NCBI RefSeq assembly: GCF_030445035.2
Contig: NC_080701.1
Span: 12,924,739-12,988,738 of the forward strand
Source of the DNA: Dasypus novemcinctus
Taxonomy: Eukaryota; Chordata; Mammalia; Cingulata; Dasypodidae
Direction: 5' to 3'
DNA length: 64,000 nucleotides
Shown: piece after piece, positions 9,530 to 21,517 of the stretch
Numbering within the stretch: the stretch's first letter is position 1
Layout: each line of letters opens with the position of its first letter
Made by a program: the position numbers and the translations under genes
Notes under the pieces: model-generated
Databases searched by the model: none
What the model saw: only the letters and a program-made list of their open reading frames with translations
Told to the model about the DNA's origin: nothing

Positions 9530-12500
9530 GTAAGTACTGGCTGGCGTCCAGCGCTCGGCACGCGCCTGGCGCACAGTGGGTGCTGGGCGGACGGCGGCTC
9601 CGTCCTGCTCCCGGCAGCCTCCCCTGCCGCCCTTCCTTTGATCACTGAACTCACTTGAGGGACCCCCCCTCACCTGCCCAGGGCGTCTCTGCCAAGGGGA
9701 GATTTTCACCTAGGACGAAGGCAGGGTCCAGGGGTGGGTGCTGTTCTGTCTGAGTCTAAGTTAGGATTCCGGCTTCCCACTGCCTCGGTGGAGTTAGTGC
9801 TAGTTTCTGTAGAACAGGTATAAATTCACCTGCTGCCTGCGATAAACAACCTCCTTCCCCGAGTTGCAGGCATAACTCACCTACTCGTTCGTGGAGCACC
9901 TTATTATGAGAATGAGGGATTTATCAGCCTTCACTCTGCCCTGCACACATATCCAAAGCTCTCATCTCTACAAAATACTCATTTTTGTACTGACGGCAGA
10001 CATCGTGCCATTTCCAATAGGATTTCCCTAAGATTTTTATCTTGAGGAGAACAATATCCTAAATTTGGCACGGTTGTGCCATTTGTCTAACCTCACTTAA
10101 CTACCGGATGGTTTTTTCCCTTAGAAATGCAGAATTTCGACAGAATCTCTGTTAGGTACAAGGCACTGTTACTCTGCACTCTGATTTGGGATGTGAAATT
10201 GGGGGGTCTGAACTTAAAGTCTTTCAAAAGTTACATGTCCACAGGCAACCCCCTCTTTCCATCATTCCCTCACAAAACAGGAAGAAAAGTGAGCCCCGCC
10301 AGGGGCTGGGGGGAGCGTGGCCGAGGCCGGGGCAGGCTGCCCCCCGAGTGCCCACAGCTCGCCCGGGGGCGCGGCCCTCTCCTTGGGTTGCCACTCTTCT
10401 AAGCTAAAATCGCTTGCGAATGAAACGGATGTTCTCTTTTAACCATTTATGCCAAGCCCCGTGGGCTGGTTGGTCCTTGGAGGCCGCCAGGACTCTAGGA
10501 GAGGCCAGAGGACACTGGCCTCTGTGGACTCAGGCCCCCTGCACGTGGAGAAATGTTTCAGGCTGTTCAAGGGGAGAAGGTCGGAGACACGGGGAAGCTG
10601 GTGCCAGCCTCGCCCAGCAGCGCCTCTTAGCGACGAGGACGCCGAGCCTTGAGCAGGATTGTCCACGCGTCCTGGGATTTGCTCTGCACAGGCAGCTCGC
10701 CCTGTGGACTTCAAGTCCCTTGGGTGGGTCAGGCTGACGGGGGCTCCGTTTGCTGAACTCCCACTGCGGGTGGCCCTCGGCACCTCCCGTCGAGCTCCTG
10801 TTCTAGGGAGAAGGAGAGCTGCCTTGTTCTCGAAGGAAGGGCCTCGCCGAGCAGGATTCGCAATGTGTGCCAGAGCGTCAGGAAGCTCAGTAAGGGTATC
10901 GTGGTGGCCGGCGGTCGAGCCGGGGCCCTGCCGGCCGGATGACGAGCAGCAGCTGGAAGGAGAACCTCACCTTCCATCGACGGGAATTGTACCCAGCCTT
11001 CGTCTCTCCGTGTGTCTAAGCATGGCCCAAAGAACGCCCGTCCTCGGGGATAATCGTACGCAGGGCAGACCAACGCTCCCAAGGCCAGAGTTTCACAGAT
11101 TGCTTTAGCAAAAGAGTCTCCAACTCTTTAATATAATTCAGGCATCATGATCTCTCAGAGGAGGAAGATACACTATGCATTATTTCCCAAGCTTGTTTCA
11201 GGCCAGTGGTCCCTTTCTCACAGAATAGCTTAAGAGACTTTTCCGTAAAGCCCTCTGGGGAGAAAAGTGCCCTAATCACTTCTGCAGGAGTTTGTCTACA
11301 CCAGGGCCTCCCATGTATACAGAGCTGTGACCCTCAGAGGTCTAAGTGCGCTCAGGACAATGCAGTAGAGTCTTCCCGGAAAGCCACTTGTATTTGTCCC
11401 TTATTCTGGAATTTTCTTCCTTACAACACTTGAGTGTGTGTTTTCAAGAACCCTTCTTAAATGGAATAGTGATGTCAGTGGATGCAATTACACTGTCACC
11501 TTTCTTAGAAAAATACAGTCCATTGTAGACAACTAGAATGTTCTTTTAAATTATTTCACTGTTTTGAAAAATCTAAAAATTGGTTCTTTCGGGAAGACTT
11601 TAAGCCGAAGTCACTTATCTTCCTTCAGAAGAGCCTTCGTGGTTCCGTCATTGGGGAGCCCCTCTCCGTTACCGGGGCGAGGCTGGCCCAGCTCCAGAAG
11701 GCGCACCGCACGCCGGCCCCACTTTGGGCACCTTTTCCATGTCCGTGGGTTTGTGTCTTAATTATCAGAGGTTGGGGGGTGTCTAAGGATGCAGTAACGG
11801 GAATTTCTGAAGTTCAGGGAAGAGTCCACGGCTCGACGTGCACACCTGGAATTCAGCAGAAGCCGACAGGTGAGGCGTTGATGAAAATTTCCGAGGAGCA
11901 GTGGGGAGAGAGGCCACTGGGTCCCAAGCCCTGAGGCCCCCTGGGTGGATGCGGAGTGCGGAGCCTGCGTGGATGTAGCAGGTGAGCCACGGAATCCGGG
12001 GAGAGGAGCTCTGGGTTGCTGTGGCAGGTGTCACCTGCTGTGGGGAGGTTGAGTGCGACGAGCAGATTTTGGTGGCAGCGGAGGTGGCAAGGCGGGGGTG
12101 GAGGGCCCGAGGCAGGGTTTCGCTTTTTCCTCTGAAGCGCTGGTGTGGGCAGAAGCGCGCAGCCGTGGCTGAGCAGTTGAGCAGCTTCCGGTCAGAAAGG
12201 GCCCGGCTCCTTTTCCGTCGGCCCCCTCACGTCCTCTGGGGGCAGCAGCCCCCTCAAAGCCCGCAGTTGCTCCCCTCTGGAGACCAGAAGATCTGCGCCC
12301 TCGGATGAAAGAAACGTCCCGTGTCCTGTGGGCAAACCGTGTCCTGAGCAAAAGGGCCCTCGCTGGCCTCCCAGCCTCAGAGACGCGGGGAGGAAGGAGC
12401 AGGGCGAGCGGCCGCTGCACTGGGCCTGAGGGGCAGCCCGCCTCCCTCCTGAAGCCGCAGCGGCCACGAGGGCCTCGTTCCCGGGCCCTTGGGTCGAGCC

Positions 12501-12594
12501 TCGTTCAGGACAGCAAATAGCCTGACCTCCTTAGGGGAACGGGGATGAGAGCTGGGCGGAGCGCTGTGACGAGCTCGTGGGGACAGTGAGTGCA
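9530..12594 (+). other. RBPMS: RBPMS 3' intronic DNA without recognised features
   Basis: Mixed-composition DNA after the GTAAGT donor, GC-rich with an AT-richer island at about 9.75-10.2 kb and 11.1-11.6 kb. I found no coding exon, RNA gene or clear repeat in it. If the candidate terminal exon near 21.5 kb is right, this is intron. Confidence 0.5.
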
Positions 12595-13013
12595 GGGAAG
12601 CGAATGTGGCTCAACAGATAGGGCATCCGCCTACCACATGGGAGATCCGCGGTTCAAACCCCGGGCCTCCTTGACCCGTGTGGAGCTGGCCCATGCGCAG
12701 CGCTGATGTGTGCAAGGAGTGCCATGCCACGCAGGGGTGTCCCCACGTAGGGGAGCCCCACGCACAAGGAGTGCACCCCATAAGGAGAGCCGCCCAGCGC
12801 GGAAGAAAGTGCAGCCTGCCCAGGAATGGCACTGCACACACGGAGAGCTGACACAACAAGATGACGCAACGAAAAGAAACACAGATTTCCAATGCCACTG
12901 ACAAGAATACAAGCAGACACAGAAGAACACACAGCGAATGGACACAGAGAGCAGACAACTCGGGGGGGAAGGGGAGAGAAATAAATAAAAAATAAATCTT
13001 AAATTTAAAAAAA
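12595..13013 (+). repeat. DAS-type SINE, long class
   Basis: Armadillo tRNA-derived SINE of about 420 bp. The tRNA-like head begins GGGAAGCGAATGTGGCTCAA and carries a pol III A box (TGGCTCAACAG) and a B box (GGTTCAAACCC). A long tRNA-unrelated body follows with the recurring words GTGGAGCTGGCCCATGCGCA, AAAGTGCAGCCTGCCCAGGA and CAACAAGATGACGCAAC. It ends in an A/T-rich tail with AATAAATCTT. No convincing target-site duplication is seen. Confidence 0.93.
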
Positions 13014-15883
13014 GGGCCCGGGGTGCGGCAGGCTGATGTGGGCGAGGCCCCAAGGATGCCCGAGTCCCCGGGCCTGTGGTCGGTGGCGGTGCCCACGAGT
13101 GGGGGGATGGCGCCGTGGGGGCCCTGCCCCTGCCCTGCGCCTGCGTTCCCTGACACACGAAGACGCCGGCACCCCCAAGCTCACCTCCTGCCCACGGCCG
13201 TGAGGAGAACCCCGTGCCAGCCGAGCCCTCCCGCCTCGCCCCTTCCCAGTTTCCTGAGCTTGGCTGTTGCCCTTTCAGCCCCGAGCGGGTGCCCCAGCCG
13301 AGCTGCCCGACTGTCCCCGGAAGCAGCTCAGTGAGGGAGGCCACGCGGCAAGGCCAGCGCGGGGGGTCTCAGAGGCCCCATGACTCCAAGGGCAACCCCG
13401 GGGCGGTCCAGCCACCTCCTCGCCCTGTGGATCCTCAGTTGAAATAGAACTTGGGGCCTGCGTGCCCCCAGCCGGCTGGACACAGCAGCTTCGGGATTCC
13501 CGCTGGGTCGGCTGCTCTTTGGGAGACTGTCGTAGAGCAGGCTCTGGCTCGTGCACTCGGCGGGCACATGCCACCAAGGGGGGCTCTACTTTGGGATGGC
13601 AGTTGCCCCACGAGCAGCCGGTGGACCCTTCCTCCTGGGGCACCTGATGAGAGCTGGGGTCCCCATACTGTTAGTCCAGGCGTTCCACGTCCTACGATGA
13701 GGTCCAGCCTGGAACCCACAGGGAACGTGCTCCTGGGTGTGGAGTGTTTAAGTGGCCGCAGATGCAGCCCTGAGACCGGATGGCCTCCTGCTGTGGACGC
13801 CCCCTCGCTGGGCCACCAGCAGCGAGGATGGAGCCCAGAACTGATAAGCAGCATTGCAGAGATGACGCTTGTTTTTCCTGTCCTCACATAACCCCGCTTT
13901 CACTACGGAATTAAGAACCGCGGCGGCACATCTTCTCATGTCTACATAGTGGGCTTCTGGGGACCGCCGTTGGGTTGGATTTTCTGTTCTCAACTGAGGG
14001 GAGAGCTGTCCCAGGCAGGCGGTCGTCACCAGCACTTCTGTGCTTCAGGGCTGGTCTGTGTGCTGAGGCCTGGTGGGGCCTGGGGCTCTTCCCACAGGCC
14101 ACGTCCCGTGCCCACCGGGGGGCCCAGCACAGCCCTCGTCCTGCGCTCGAGTCCAGAAGCGCCCGCGGGCCAGAGGCAGCCTCCGCCTGCGGGAAGGAGC
14201 CGCGTGCCCAGGCGGACGCATCAAGGCATAGCAGCAGGGCCCGGGCCGCTGGCGCCCCCGCGGAGGTGGCCCGCCTGCGCACCCCGGGAATTCCAGGGGA
14301 GCCCCTGGCCCAATGGCACCCGCTGCCCGGGCCTGGGGAGACCAGGGGCCGGTCACTGCTGGGCCCTCCCCGTGGCTCCGCAGGGGCTCGCGGTGCCCGC
14401 GGGAGCCCAGGGCTTCCTGGAGAGCTGCTCCGTGCCCTCGGCTGTCCGAGGTTCTCCCTGTGGTCCGAGGCAGCTCCTGCAGGTGGTGGGATTCCCGGCG
14501 ACCTGTGCCTTTCCCGACGCTCGAGGAAGGCGCGCAGAGGCCCTCGGCGGCCGGCCCGTGGCCTGCTTCCACGCCGGGCCTGGCCTCCCTCCATCCCTGG
14601 GGTGCGCGGCCGGCCTGGCCTCTCTCCGTAGGGTGCGCGGCCAGGCCTCACTCCACCCCTCAGGTCAGGCCTCGGGCCCTGGGCCCGCCTGGAGGGACAC
14701 TCAGGCTGGTCCCCTCCCGTTGTCCCCGCGCCTCAGCTCCGCAGGCCACAAGCCCCTGGCCCTTGTCTCTGCGCCTCCTTCTCTCTCCTTCCTCAGGTCC
14801 TAAGTTGGTTTCCTGACCCCTTGAGGACTTTCCGTGTCCTTGACGCGACGTCCCTCCTGGGGGGCAGTTCGTCCTCGGCCGCGGAGGCCCCCCTCTCCGC
14901 CCCCAGGAGCCCCCAGGAGACGCAGGCCCCGGCGCGGCGGGGCGGCCGGGCTGACGCGCCTCTCTCCGCAGGTCCCAGGTGTGTGATGGTGGCTGCGCTC
15001 TGTCTTGTGGGTCTTAGGCTGCAGTGCTGGCTGCCGCCCTCGAGCTGTTCTGCAAAACTGGAGCACACTGGTGAGTCCCACACGCCGCCGGAGGCGCAGC
15101 GCGGCCCGCCGGGGCTGGCGGTGTAGACCAGGGCGGAGTGTCCCAGAAGCCCAGGCAGGTGCTTCTGTGGCGTGCCCTGGGTGGCGTGGCACCCTCGGGC
15201 CAGCGGCCGGGTCCCCGCCTTGCCCGCCACGGCCTGCCCGGGGAGGGCCGCCCAGCGCCGCGGTCGGGAGCCCCCTGAGTGCCAGCCCCGCCGGCTCTGT
15301 CTACACCGCAGCCTCCCGGCGGGCAAGGCTGGCACCGCTCAGTCCCATGATCCGGGAGCTTTGTGAACGAGACCCTCCACTGCAGGGAATTCCACAGATT
15401 CAGTGAGCTTCTTCCCCAGCCCCTAAGCTTCTCTGAACCTTCACCACCGCGCTGGAAATCTTTTCCCGAAGCAGTGTGTAAATAATCTGCCCCGTTGTAT
15501 TAATCCACTTACACCGAACTCAGCGCAGCCCCTTTTTTTGATGGCTCAGGGACACCCGTCTGAGCCCGTTCAGAAGCAGGGCCATCGCCCCTGGACGTGG
15601 CTGCATTTTTTAGCTTCTCCCTGAACTCCTCTAGCCCGCGGGACTTTTCTAGTAGGTGACCGTTTGGGGAGTCGCTGTCATCCCCAGGCTGGCAGCTGCC
15701 ACCAGGAAGGGCTGACGGCTCAGTCCCCAAAACAGCGTGCCCGCCGGGCCTGCTGCAGCGGCTTCAGGTGACTTTGAAGAGCTCGGCCTAGAGCTGGGGG
15801 TCGCCGGGGCAGGCGCACGGCAGTCGATGCCCCAAGAAAGGTGGTGAGTTTCAGCCTCAGAGGGGCCTGTAAAGAACAGGTGA
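13014..15883 (+). other. GC-rich RBPMS intronic DNA, no feature recognised
   Basis: CpG-rich, gene-free sequence with long chance frames on both strands. Near 14.59-14.66 kb there is a short local duplication around GGGTGCGCGGCC / GGTGCGCGGCCAGGCC. Nothing else can be named. Confidence 0.5.
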
Positions 15884-16285
15884 GGGAAGCGGACTTGGCT
15901 CAATGGATAGAGCGTCCACCTACCACATGGGAGGTCCAGGGTTCAAACCCTGGGCCTCCTTGACCCGTGTGGAGCTGGCCCACGGGCAGTGCTGATGCGC
16001 GCAAGGAGTGCCCTGCCACGCAGAGGTGTCCCCGCGTAGGGGAGCCCCACGCGCAAGGAGTGCGCCCGTAAGGAAAGCTGCCCAGCGCAAAAGGAAGTGC
16101 AGCCTGCCCAGGAATGGTGCCGCACACACGGAGACCTGATGCAGCAAGATGACGCAACAAAAAGAAACACAGATTCCCAGTGCATCCAAATAATACAAGC
16201 GGACACAGAAGAACACACAGCAAACGGACACAGAGAACAGACAACGGGGTGGAGGGGAGAGAAATAAATAAATCTTTTTAAAAAA
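15884..16285 (+). repeat. DAS-type SINE, long class, clean 13-bp target duplication
   Basis: Same organisation as the copy at 12595, starting GGGAAGCGGACTTGGCTCAA with B box GGTTCAAACCC. It is flanked by AAAGAACAGGTGA at 15871-15883 and again at 16285-16297, a perfect 13-bp duplication. The element therefore arrived by target-primed reverse transcription using LINE-1 machinery. The low divergence of the head and of the duplication suggests a fairly young insertion. Confidence 0.95.
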
Positions 16286-16297
16286 AAGAACAGGTGA

Positions 16298-19200
16298 GTC
16301 TGAACGGAGGCAGGACGGCTGCCGCGGGGCCCAGCAGTTCTGGCCACAGGGGTCGTGGGCGCGTTGTGGGGACTTAGGCAACTTCATGCCCAGCTTGCCC
16401 GCACCGCACGCCCAGGGGCCCCACTGTGCTGGTGCCACCGGAGGTGGGGAGGCGCTGGTCGACTTGATGGCTTTAAAAGCGCAGCGCATCACCCGAAACC
16501 CAGCAGCCCGGGGCACAGGCAGGCTGAGGCACGGCCCAGCAAAGCAGGGCCTCGGGAAGGGGTCACCAAAGGCGGAGGGGGGCTCGACTGGGGCAGGGTG
16601 GGCACAGGGCGCAGGCCTGCAGGGGCCCGGCGGGGAGGGGCGTGGGGGCCTGAGGGCACTGACCAGCTGGCTCGTGGCCTGCCTCAGGCCTCCAGGGTCA
16701 CGAGGCAGCCCCTTCCCCTCCCAAATACCCACTAGGGGGCCGGGAGGGGGAGGCTGCCCCCGGCCGGGGAGCTGGAACCTGCGTGGAGAGGGCTGGTGCA
16801 GGGGCTGCCAGGGGAGGCCCCAGCGACTCCGGAGGGCAGCTGCCCCAGACTCTGCTGAGGACCCTTTTAGTGTTAGAGCAGGTTTTTCTTACATTTTAAA
16901 ACATGAGCTGACAGGTATTAAAGGAAAACTAAAACACCCTCCATTCAAAATCTTTGTCATACGATGTTGTGTTTATTTGGAAGTGAAAGAAGGGAGAATA
17001 TTCTTTAGGGGACTTTTGATTAAAATGAATAAACAGTAGAGGGATAAAGTCTTCAGGAAGAAAATATGGATGATTAGGTCAAGTGTATGTACCTGGACCA
17101 GGGGGACCTAGAGAAGTAAAGAGGTTTCTTCCTTATTGCCGGGAGAAAGAGCTCATCGGGGACACCCTCCCTGGTGTCCACGCCGAGTTGTGACCCACCT
17201 GAGACGAGGGCACGTGTGCTTTCCAGCCTTGCTCACGCCGGCGCGGGCACGCAGCGGGTGACCCTTTCAGGAAAGGCTCCGCAGGACTTGAATCTGCTCC
17301 CTAAGCAGAGCCCAGCCCTCCCCAGCCCACCCCGCTCCCCCCACGGGCGCCGTGTTCCCGGATGTCCTTGGATTCTGTTAAAAATGTCCTTGTTAATGCA
17401 TTCCGAGGTTTGAACTGCATTTCTAGCTAAGCCCCTTCCTTGTTTATAGGGCCTGAAATAGCCACAGTCTGACCTTCTGTGCCTTCTGGGAACATCTGGG
17501 GCCGTGTGGCCGCGCTCCTCCCCCCTGTGAGAATCGCACGTACGTGGCACAGTACGGTGACGCTCGGGGGACCGCGGCCTCCCTCTTCTCCTGCCCCCCT
17601 CCCTTTCGTGTCCTATGTCACTTCGAGAGACCAGCCTTTCTAATCAGCCAAAGCTAAGCAGGCCAATGTCCCCTGCCCGGGGGTCCAGGAAGAAAGGAGC
17701 AGCCTCGGGAAGTAGGCCTGGGCTGCCACGGCTGGTGCAGTGCCCTGCTGGGCCCTGGGCACCGTCCTGGGACCCCCTCCCAGGGCCCAGCGCTTCCGGC
17801 TTCACTTGCCCTGGATGCCACGTGTCCCACTGAGGCGACTGCGTCTTCGCTCTGGGCAAGCGGCCGCGTCCGGGCTGGAGGGGGGAGAAGCTGCTCTTGG
17901 AAAGGAAGACGAGCGATCCTGGCTGGAAGCCAGGGAAGTGGCCTGGACAGGGGGCGCCCTGAGAGGAGAGCGGGCCAGGCTGAGAAAGCGGGGCTCCGCG
18001 GGGGCTGCCCGGGGGCTAGAGCAGAAGGGAGGAAGCGAGAGCGAGCACCCCGCGGAAGCGCCAGGCCCTGGAGGCTGACCCCATGGGGGCTCTGTGAACC
18101 GGGGGACGGGCCAGGTCAGAGGGAGAGACAGACGGGCCCCAGCGCTGGCCGTGGGGGACCAGGAAGGGCAAGCCGAGGGGCTCAGCGGCTGGAGCTGTCG
18201 GAAGGCAAAGCGATGAGTGGGCCGAGGGACGCGCTGACCTCCCCAGACATGGCCAGGAGGAGGCCAGGGGCTCGGGGGCGGGAGTGGCCGGCAGGGCCAG
18301 GGAGCGGGCAGGGGCCACGACGGGCAGGCCCCGTGGCAGGCGCCTGTGCCTGTCCCCTCCGCCCTTCTTTCTCCAGACCCCGAGAGCGGCCTGTCCCATC
18401 CGTGTCGGCTGCCTCCCGAGGGGACACTCAGGGTCCTGGGGCCGCGGGCGCTGCCCCCTTGAGCTGTTCCAATGCAGGGGCAGCCGAGAGTGACCGCTTG
18501 TCCTCCGAAAGGCCTCTGGGTTGACACCCGCAGCCTGAGCTGCTGGCGTTCGGTCAGGCGTGGCATGCCATGGAACTTGTCATTTCCGGCCAAGAATGTC
18601 GCCTCGTGTCCGCCTCCCTCCACCGTGCAGTGACCGGGGAGCGGGCAGGGCACGGCTCCTCCTTCCACCGCCCAGTTCTCTTTGAAGACCGGTGTCCTGG
18701 AGACTCCTTGGGCAGGGAGGGGCAGACCAGCCCGAGCGGAGAAGTGACAGATGCCAGGACAAGGTCACTGGTCAACGGGGAGCATCGGCTACTACAGCCC
18801 CAAAGGTCGTGCCCGGCCCCCAGAGCCCCCCGCAGCCCTGACCCCAGCCCACGAAAAGACGCCCAGGGGCTCCGGGCGCACCTGCATCGTGGCACCCCTG
18901 AGCCCCACCCTCTTCCGAGGAGCAATCAGGGGTGTAGCAGAAGAGGGGGTTCCTGCCGCTGGCCCTGCGCACCCAGCGCGAGCCCCGGACATTCTCCGTC
19001 AGGCCCTGTCCCCTAGCGTCCCCCGCCTGGGGCCCCCCGCGGAGCTGGCGTGAGAGCCTGCTGCCCGCTTGCTGCCGGCGCTCACGGTGATGGGCACGGG
19101 CACATGAAGCATTCGCTCGTGGCCGACACATCCTCCTGTTTCAGAGAATTCGGCCGAGAAAGTAAAGGGAGACGGAGCGGCGTGGGGAACGGGGGGCCGC

Positions 19201-19366
19201 TAACTTAGGTTTGAGGCTCCGTGTCTGTGTGTCACCCCCTCGGAGCTAAAGCTGAGACCATCTCCAAATCAAAGGGCCCTTTAAGTTGACCTCTCTCTCT
19301 AATAAGCATACTTAAAATGGGCGTGATACGACTCATCTCATCTTTGCCACGATCTGAAGAGGAAGA
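16298..19366 (+). other. GC-rich to mixed DNA ending at a composition boundary
   Basis: Mostly GC-rich with a short AT-rich patch at about 16.87-17.1 kb. No exon or repeat recognised. Near 19.2-19.4 kb the composition changes from clearly GC-rich to about 40 percent GC for the rest of the window. Confidence 0.5.
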
Positions 19367-20351
19367 TATCTCAGTTTGCCAAAGGCTGCCAATGCAAAAG
19401 TTCCAGAAATGAATTGGCTTTTTTTTTTTTATGTTTTATTTTCCCCCCTTCCCTTCCTCCTGCCCTGCTGTGTTTGCTGTCTGTGTTGTTTTCTCTTCTT
19501 GTTTCTCTCCTTTAGGATTCACCGGGATTCAATCCTGGGGACCTCTGATGGGGAGAGAGGTTCCCTGTCAATTGCGTCACCTTAGTTCCTGGTCTCTGCT
19601 GCACTTCGCCTTGACTCTCCCCTTGTCTCTCTTTTGATGTGTTGTCATCTTGCTGCGTGACTCACTTGCAAAGGGCGCTGGCTCGCCACGCAGGCATGCT
19701 TTCTCTTCTTCTATTTCACCAGGAGGCCCCAGGGCTCGAACCCGGGTCCTCCCATATGGTAGGCAGAGGCCCTATCACTTGAGCCACATCCGCTTCCCTG
19801 CATCGGCTTTTATAAAGCGGAGTTACTTGGAGTTAAAGCATACAGTTCTGAGGCCGATGCCAAATCAAGGCATCGTCAGAAAGGCTTTCTCACCAAAGTG
19901 CCCTATGGGTGAGCGGGGCAGGATGGCGGGTCTGCTGGTCTCTGCTTTCTCCTTGGGCTCGGCTGTGGGCCACCAGGCATCTCTCCCCAGGCTTCTCTCC
20001 TTGAGCCTCTAGAGACTTCTCTTTCTGCAGCTGTACACAAACCTGGAGTCCTCTTTCTCTCCAATTTCTCTTTTCTCTCACATGGTAGGAGCAAAATGAC
20101 AGCTTCCTTTCTCTGAATCGCCTCATCTTTCTGTGTATTCTCAGTCTATAGAAGACACAGGAAAAGGGTGAGATATAATCTGGGTCACACCTCACTGACA
20201 CAGTCCAATCAAAAGCCCTAACACATTCAGATCAAGTGACCTAATCAAAGGCCCCTTAACTGCATGTAATGCAATCAAAGGGCCCACACCCACAGGAATG
20301 GGTCAGTTCAAGAACAGTTTTCCTGGGATTCACAAAATTTAAACTGTCACA
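19367..20351 (+). repeat. Solo ERVL-like LTR, split by a SINE
   Basis: LTR relic beginning TATCTCAGTTTGCC (family start TGTATTAG) and ending ...AAACTGTCACA. It shares with the copies at 50586 and 53170 the block CACTGACACAGTCCAA, the ATCAAAGG words and a CCAAAGG...GCCAATG start. The flanking pentanucleotides are GAAGA (19362-19366) and GCAGA (20352-20356), a 4-of-5 match. A 5-bp duplication is what ERVL-type integrases make. A minus-strand SINE at 19418-19798 interrupts the left part. No internal retroviral genes accompany it. Confidence 0.7.
19418..19798 (-). repeat. DAS-type SINE, dimeric class, antisense
   Basis: Read on the minus strand it starts GGGAAGCGGATGTGGCTCAA, has a B box GGTTCGAGCCC and a second, head-like half with GGATTGAATCCC. 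It ends in an A-rich tail, the T run at 19418-19430 here. The two tRNA-like parts make it a different class from the long copies at 12.6 and 15.9 kb. It is inserted inside the LTR at 19367. Confidence 0.85.
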
Positions 20352-20940
20352 GCAGATAAGATAGGTATAACATTTGTAGGTACTTTTCCCATGAAATTGA
20401 GTCTTCTTTCTTGTGACCTATTATTTATACCAGTTTGTATGGTCACCCAAAATCCAGGATGTGAAAAGATACACTGGCCATAGTATTTCCCTAAGCAAAA
20501 CTCTAGTATATGTTGATTTATTGCTACGTGTGCCTTTTCTGTAAAAACAAACAGATGTGAGTCTGACAGGTTGCACATGGTAAGAAAACAAGGGACTTGA
20601 GTATTGTAGAGAGAAAAGGTAAAATGAATGTCAGAATAATAGTAGAGGTTTCATAATACAACATTACCTAAATTTGTAAGTCCAGGCACAGCTGACCTGG
20701 GAGTTGTTTCAGGAAGCCCCTAGGCGCAGGGTGGGGCTCTGCAGTGGCAGCAGAACTTCCTCAGTGTTTGCTTCAAGGCCCTTTTTTTTCTGCCATGAAG
20801 CAAAACAAATACATAAGCTTTCCTTGCAACTTCCAGGGAAGGAGATCTTGGAAAGTTTCTGTAAAGTAAGGGATTATTCAGTGGAAAATAATTACCCATG
20901 TACCTAATAAGATGAGACCACTGATATTCTTGGGAGCGGC

Positions 20941-21315
20941 TGTCTTAGTTAGCCAGGTTGCTATGACAAATACCACAGAATGTGTAAGCCTAAAGGGAAT
21001 TTACTGGCTTGTGGTTTTGACACTAGAAGACATCCAAAATCAAGATATCCCTGAAGGCTAGTGTTCTGAGGTTGGCTACCAGCAATCTTGTGGGTTACTT
21101 GGCTTTCCCGTCACGTGGCTTTGTCCTCTCCTTTCTCCCTTCTTTGACTTTGGGGTTCTCACTCAAGACCTCCAGTAGTCTGGATTAAGGCTGGCGCTGC
21201 TTTAGTGGGCCATAACTTCACTAAAAATACTAGATCCTGTTGGCAGTGGGCTCACACCCACAGGGCCACAGACTTAAAACCTGAGTTTATTGGGAAAATA
21301 ATTCAACCTACCCCA
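20941..21315 (+). repeat. LTR-like element, about 375 bp
   Basis: Begins TGTCTTAGTTAGCCAGGTTG, continues CTATGACAAATACCACAGAA and ends ...CAACCTACCCCA, i.e. TG...CA ends as in retroviral LTRs. The start resembles a class of old mammalian LTRs that open with '(T)GTTAGTTTGCTAGG...ACAAAATACCACA'. The flanking pentamers GCGGC and GGGGT match at only three of five positions, so the duplication is weak evidence. Confidence 0.55.
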
Positions 21316-21517
21316 GGGGTCTTTTTTGGAGGGTCGAAAAGTACCTTAAATGTCTGTATACACACATCTTTGTAGGGAATCACTAATGGACTTTCCAGTG
21401 TTTCTAAGTCACGAATTCTATCTCAGGCATCTCCGAAACAAAGCCATGGCAATGAGGAGGAAGTGCCACACGTGGTTTTAGGGTCCACTCTCCTAATGTG
21501 GTGTCTTTCTGTTTCAG

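Noticed and set aside
9520..9600. MIR-like words after the RBPMS stop (GTAAGTACTGGCTGG...GCACAGTGGGTGCT)
   Set aside because: A short resemblance to the MIR 3' end exists, but the match is too brief and GC-shifted, and the start is explained by the splice donor.
12611..13344. Antisense frames of 180-240 codons with a hydrophobic, Cys-rich pattern
   Set aside because: The same kind of peptide appears at 15900-16732, 41028-41545 and 57858-58351 because all are antisense readings of long-class SINE copies. They are not a membrane protein family.
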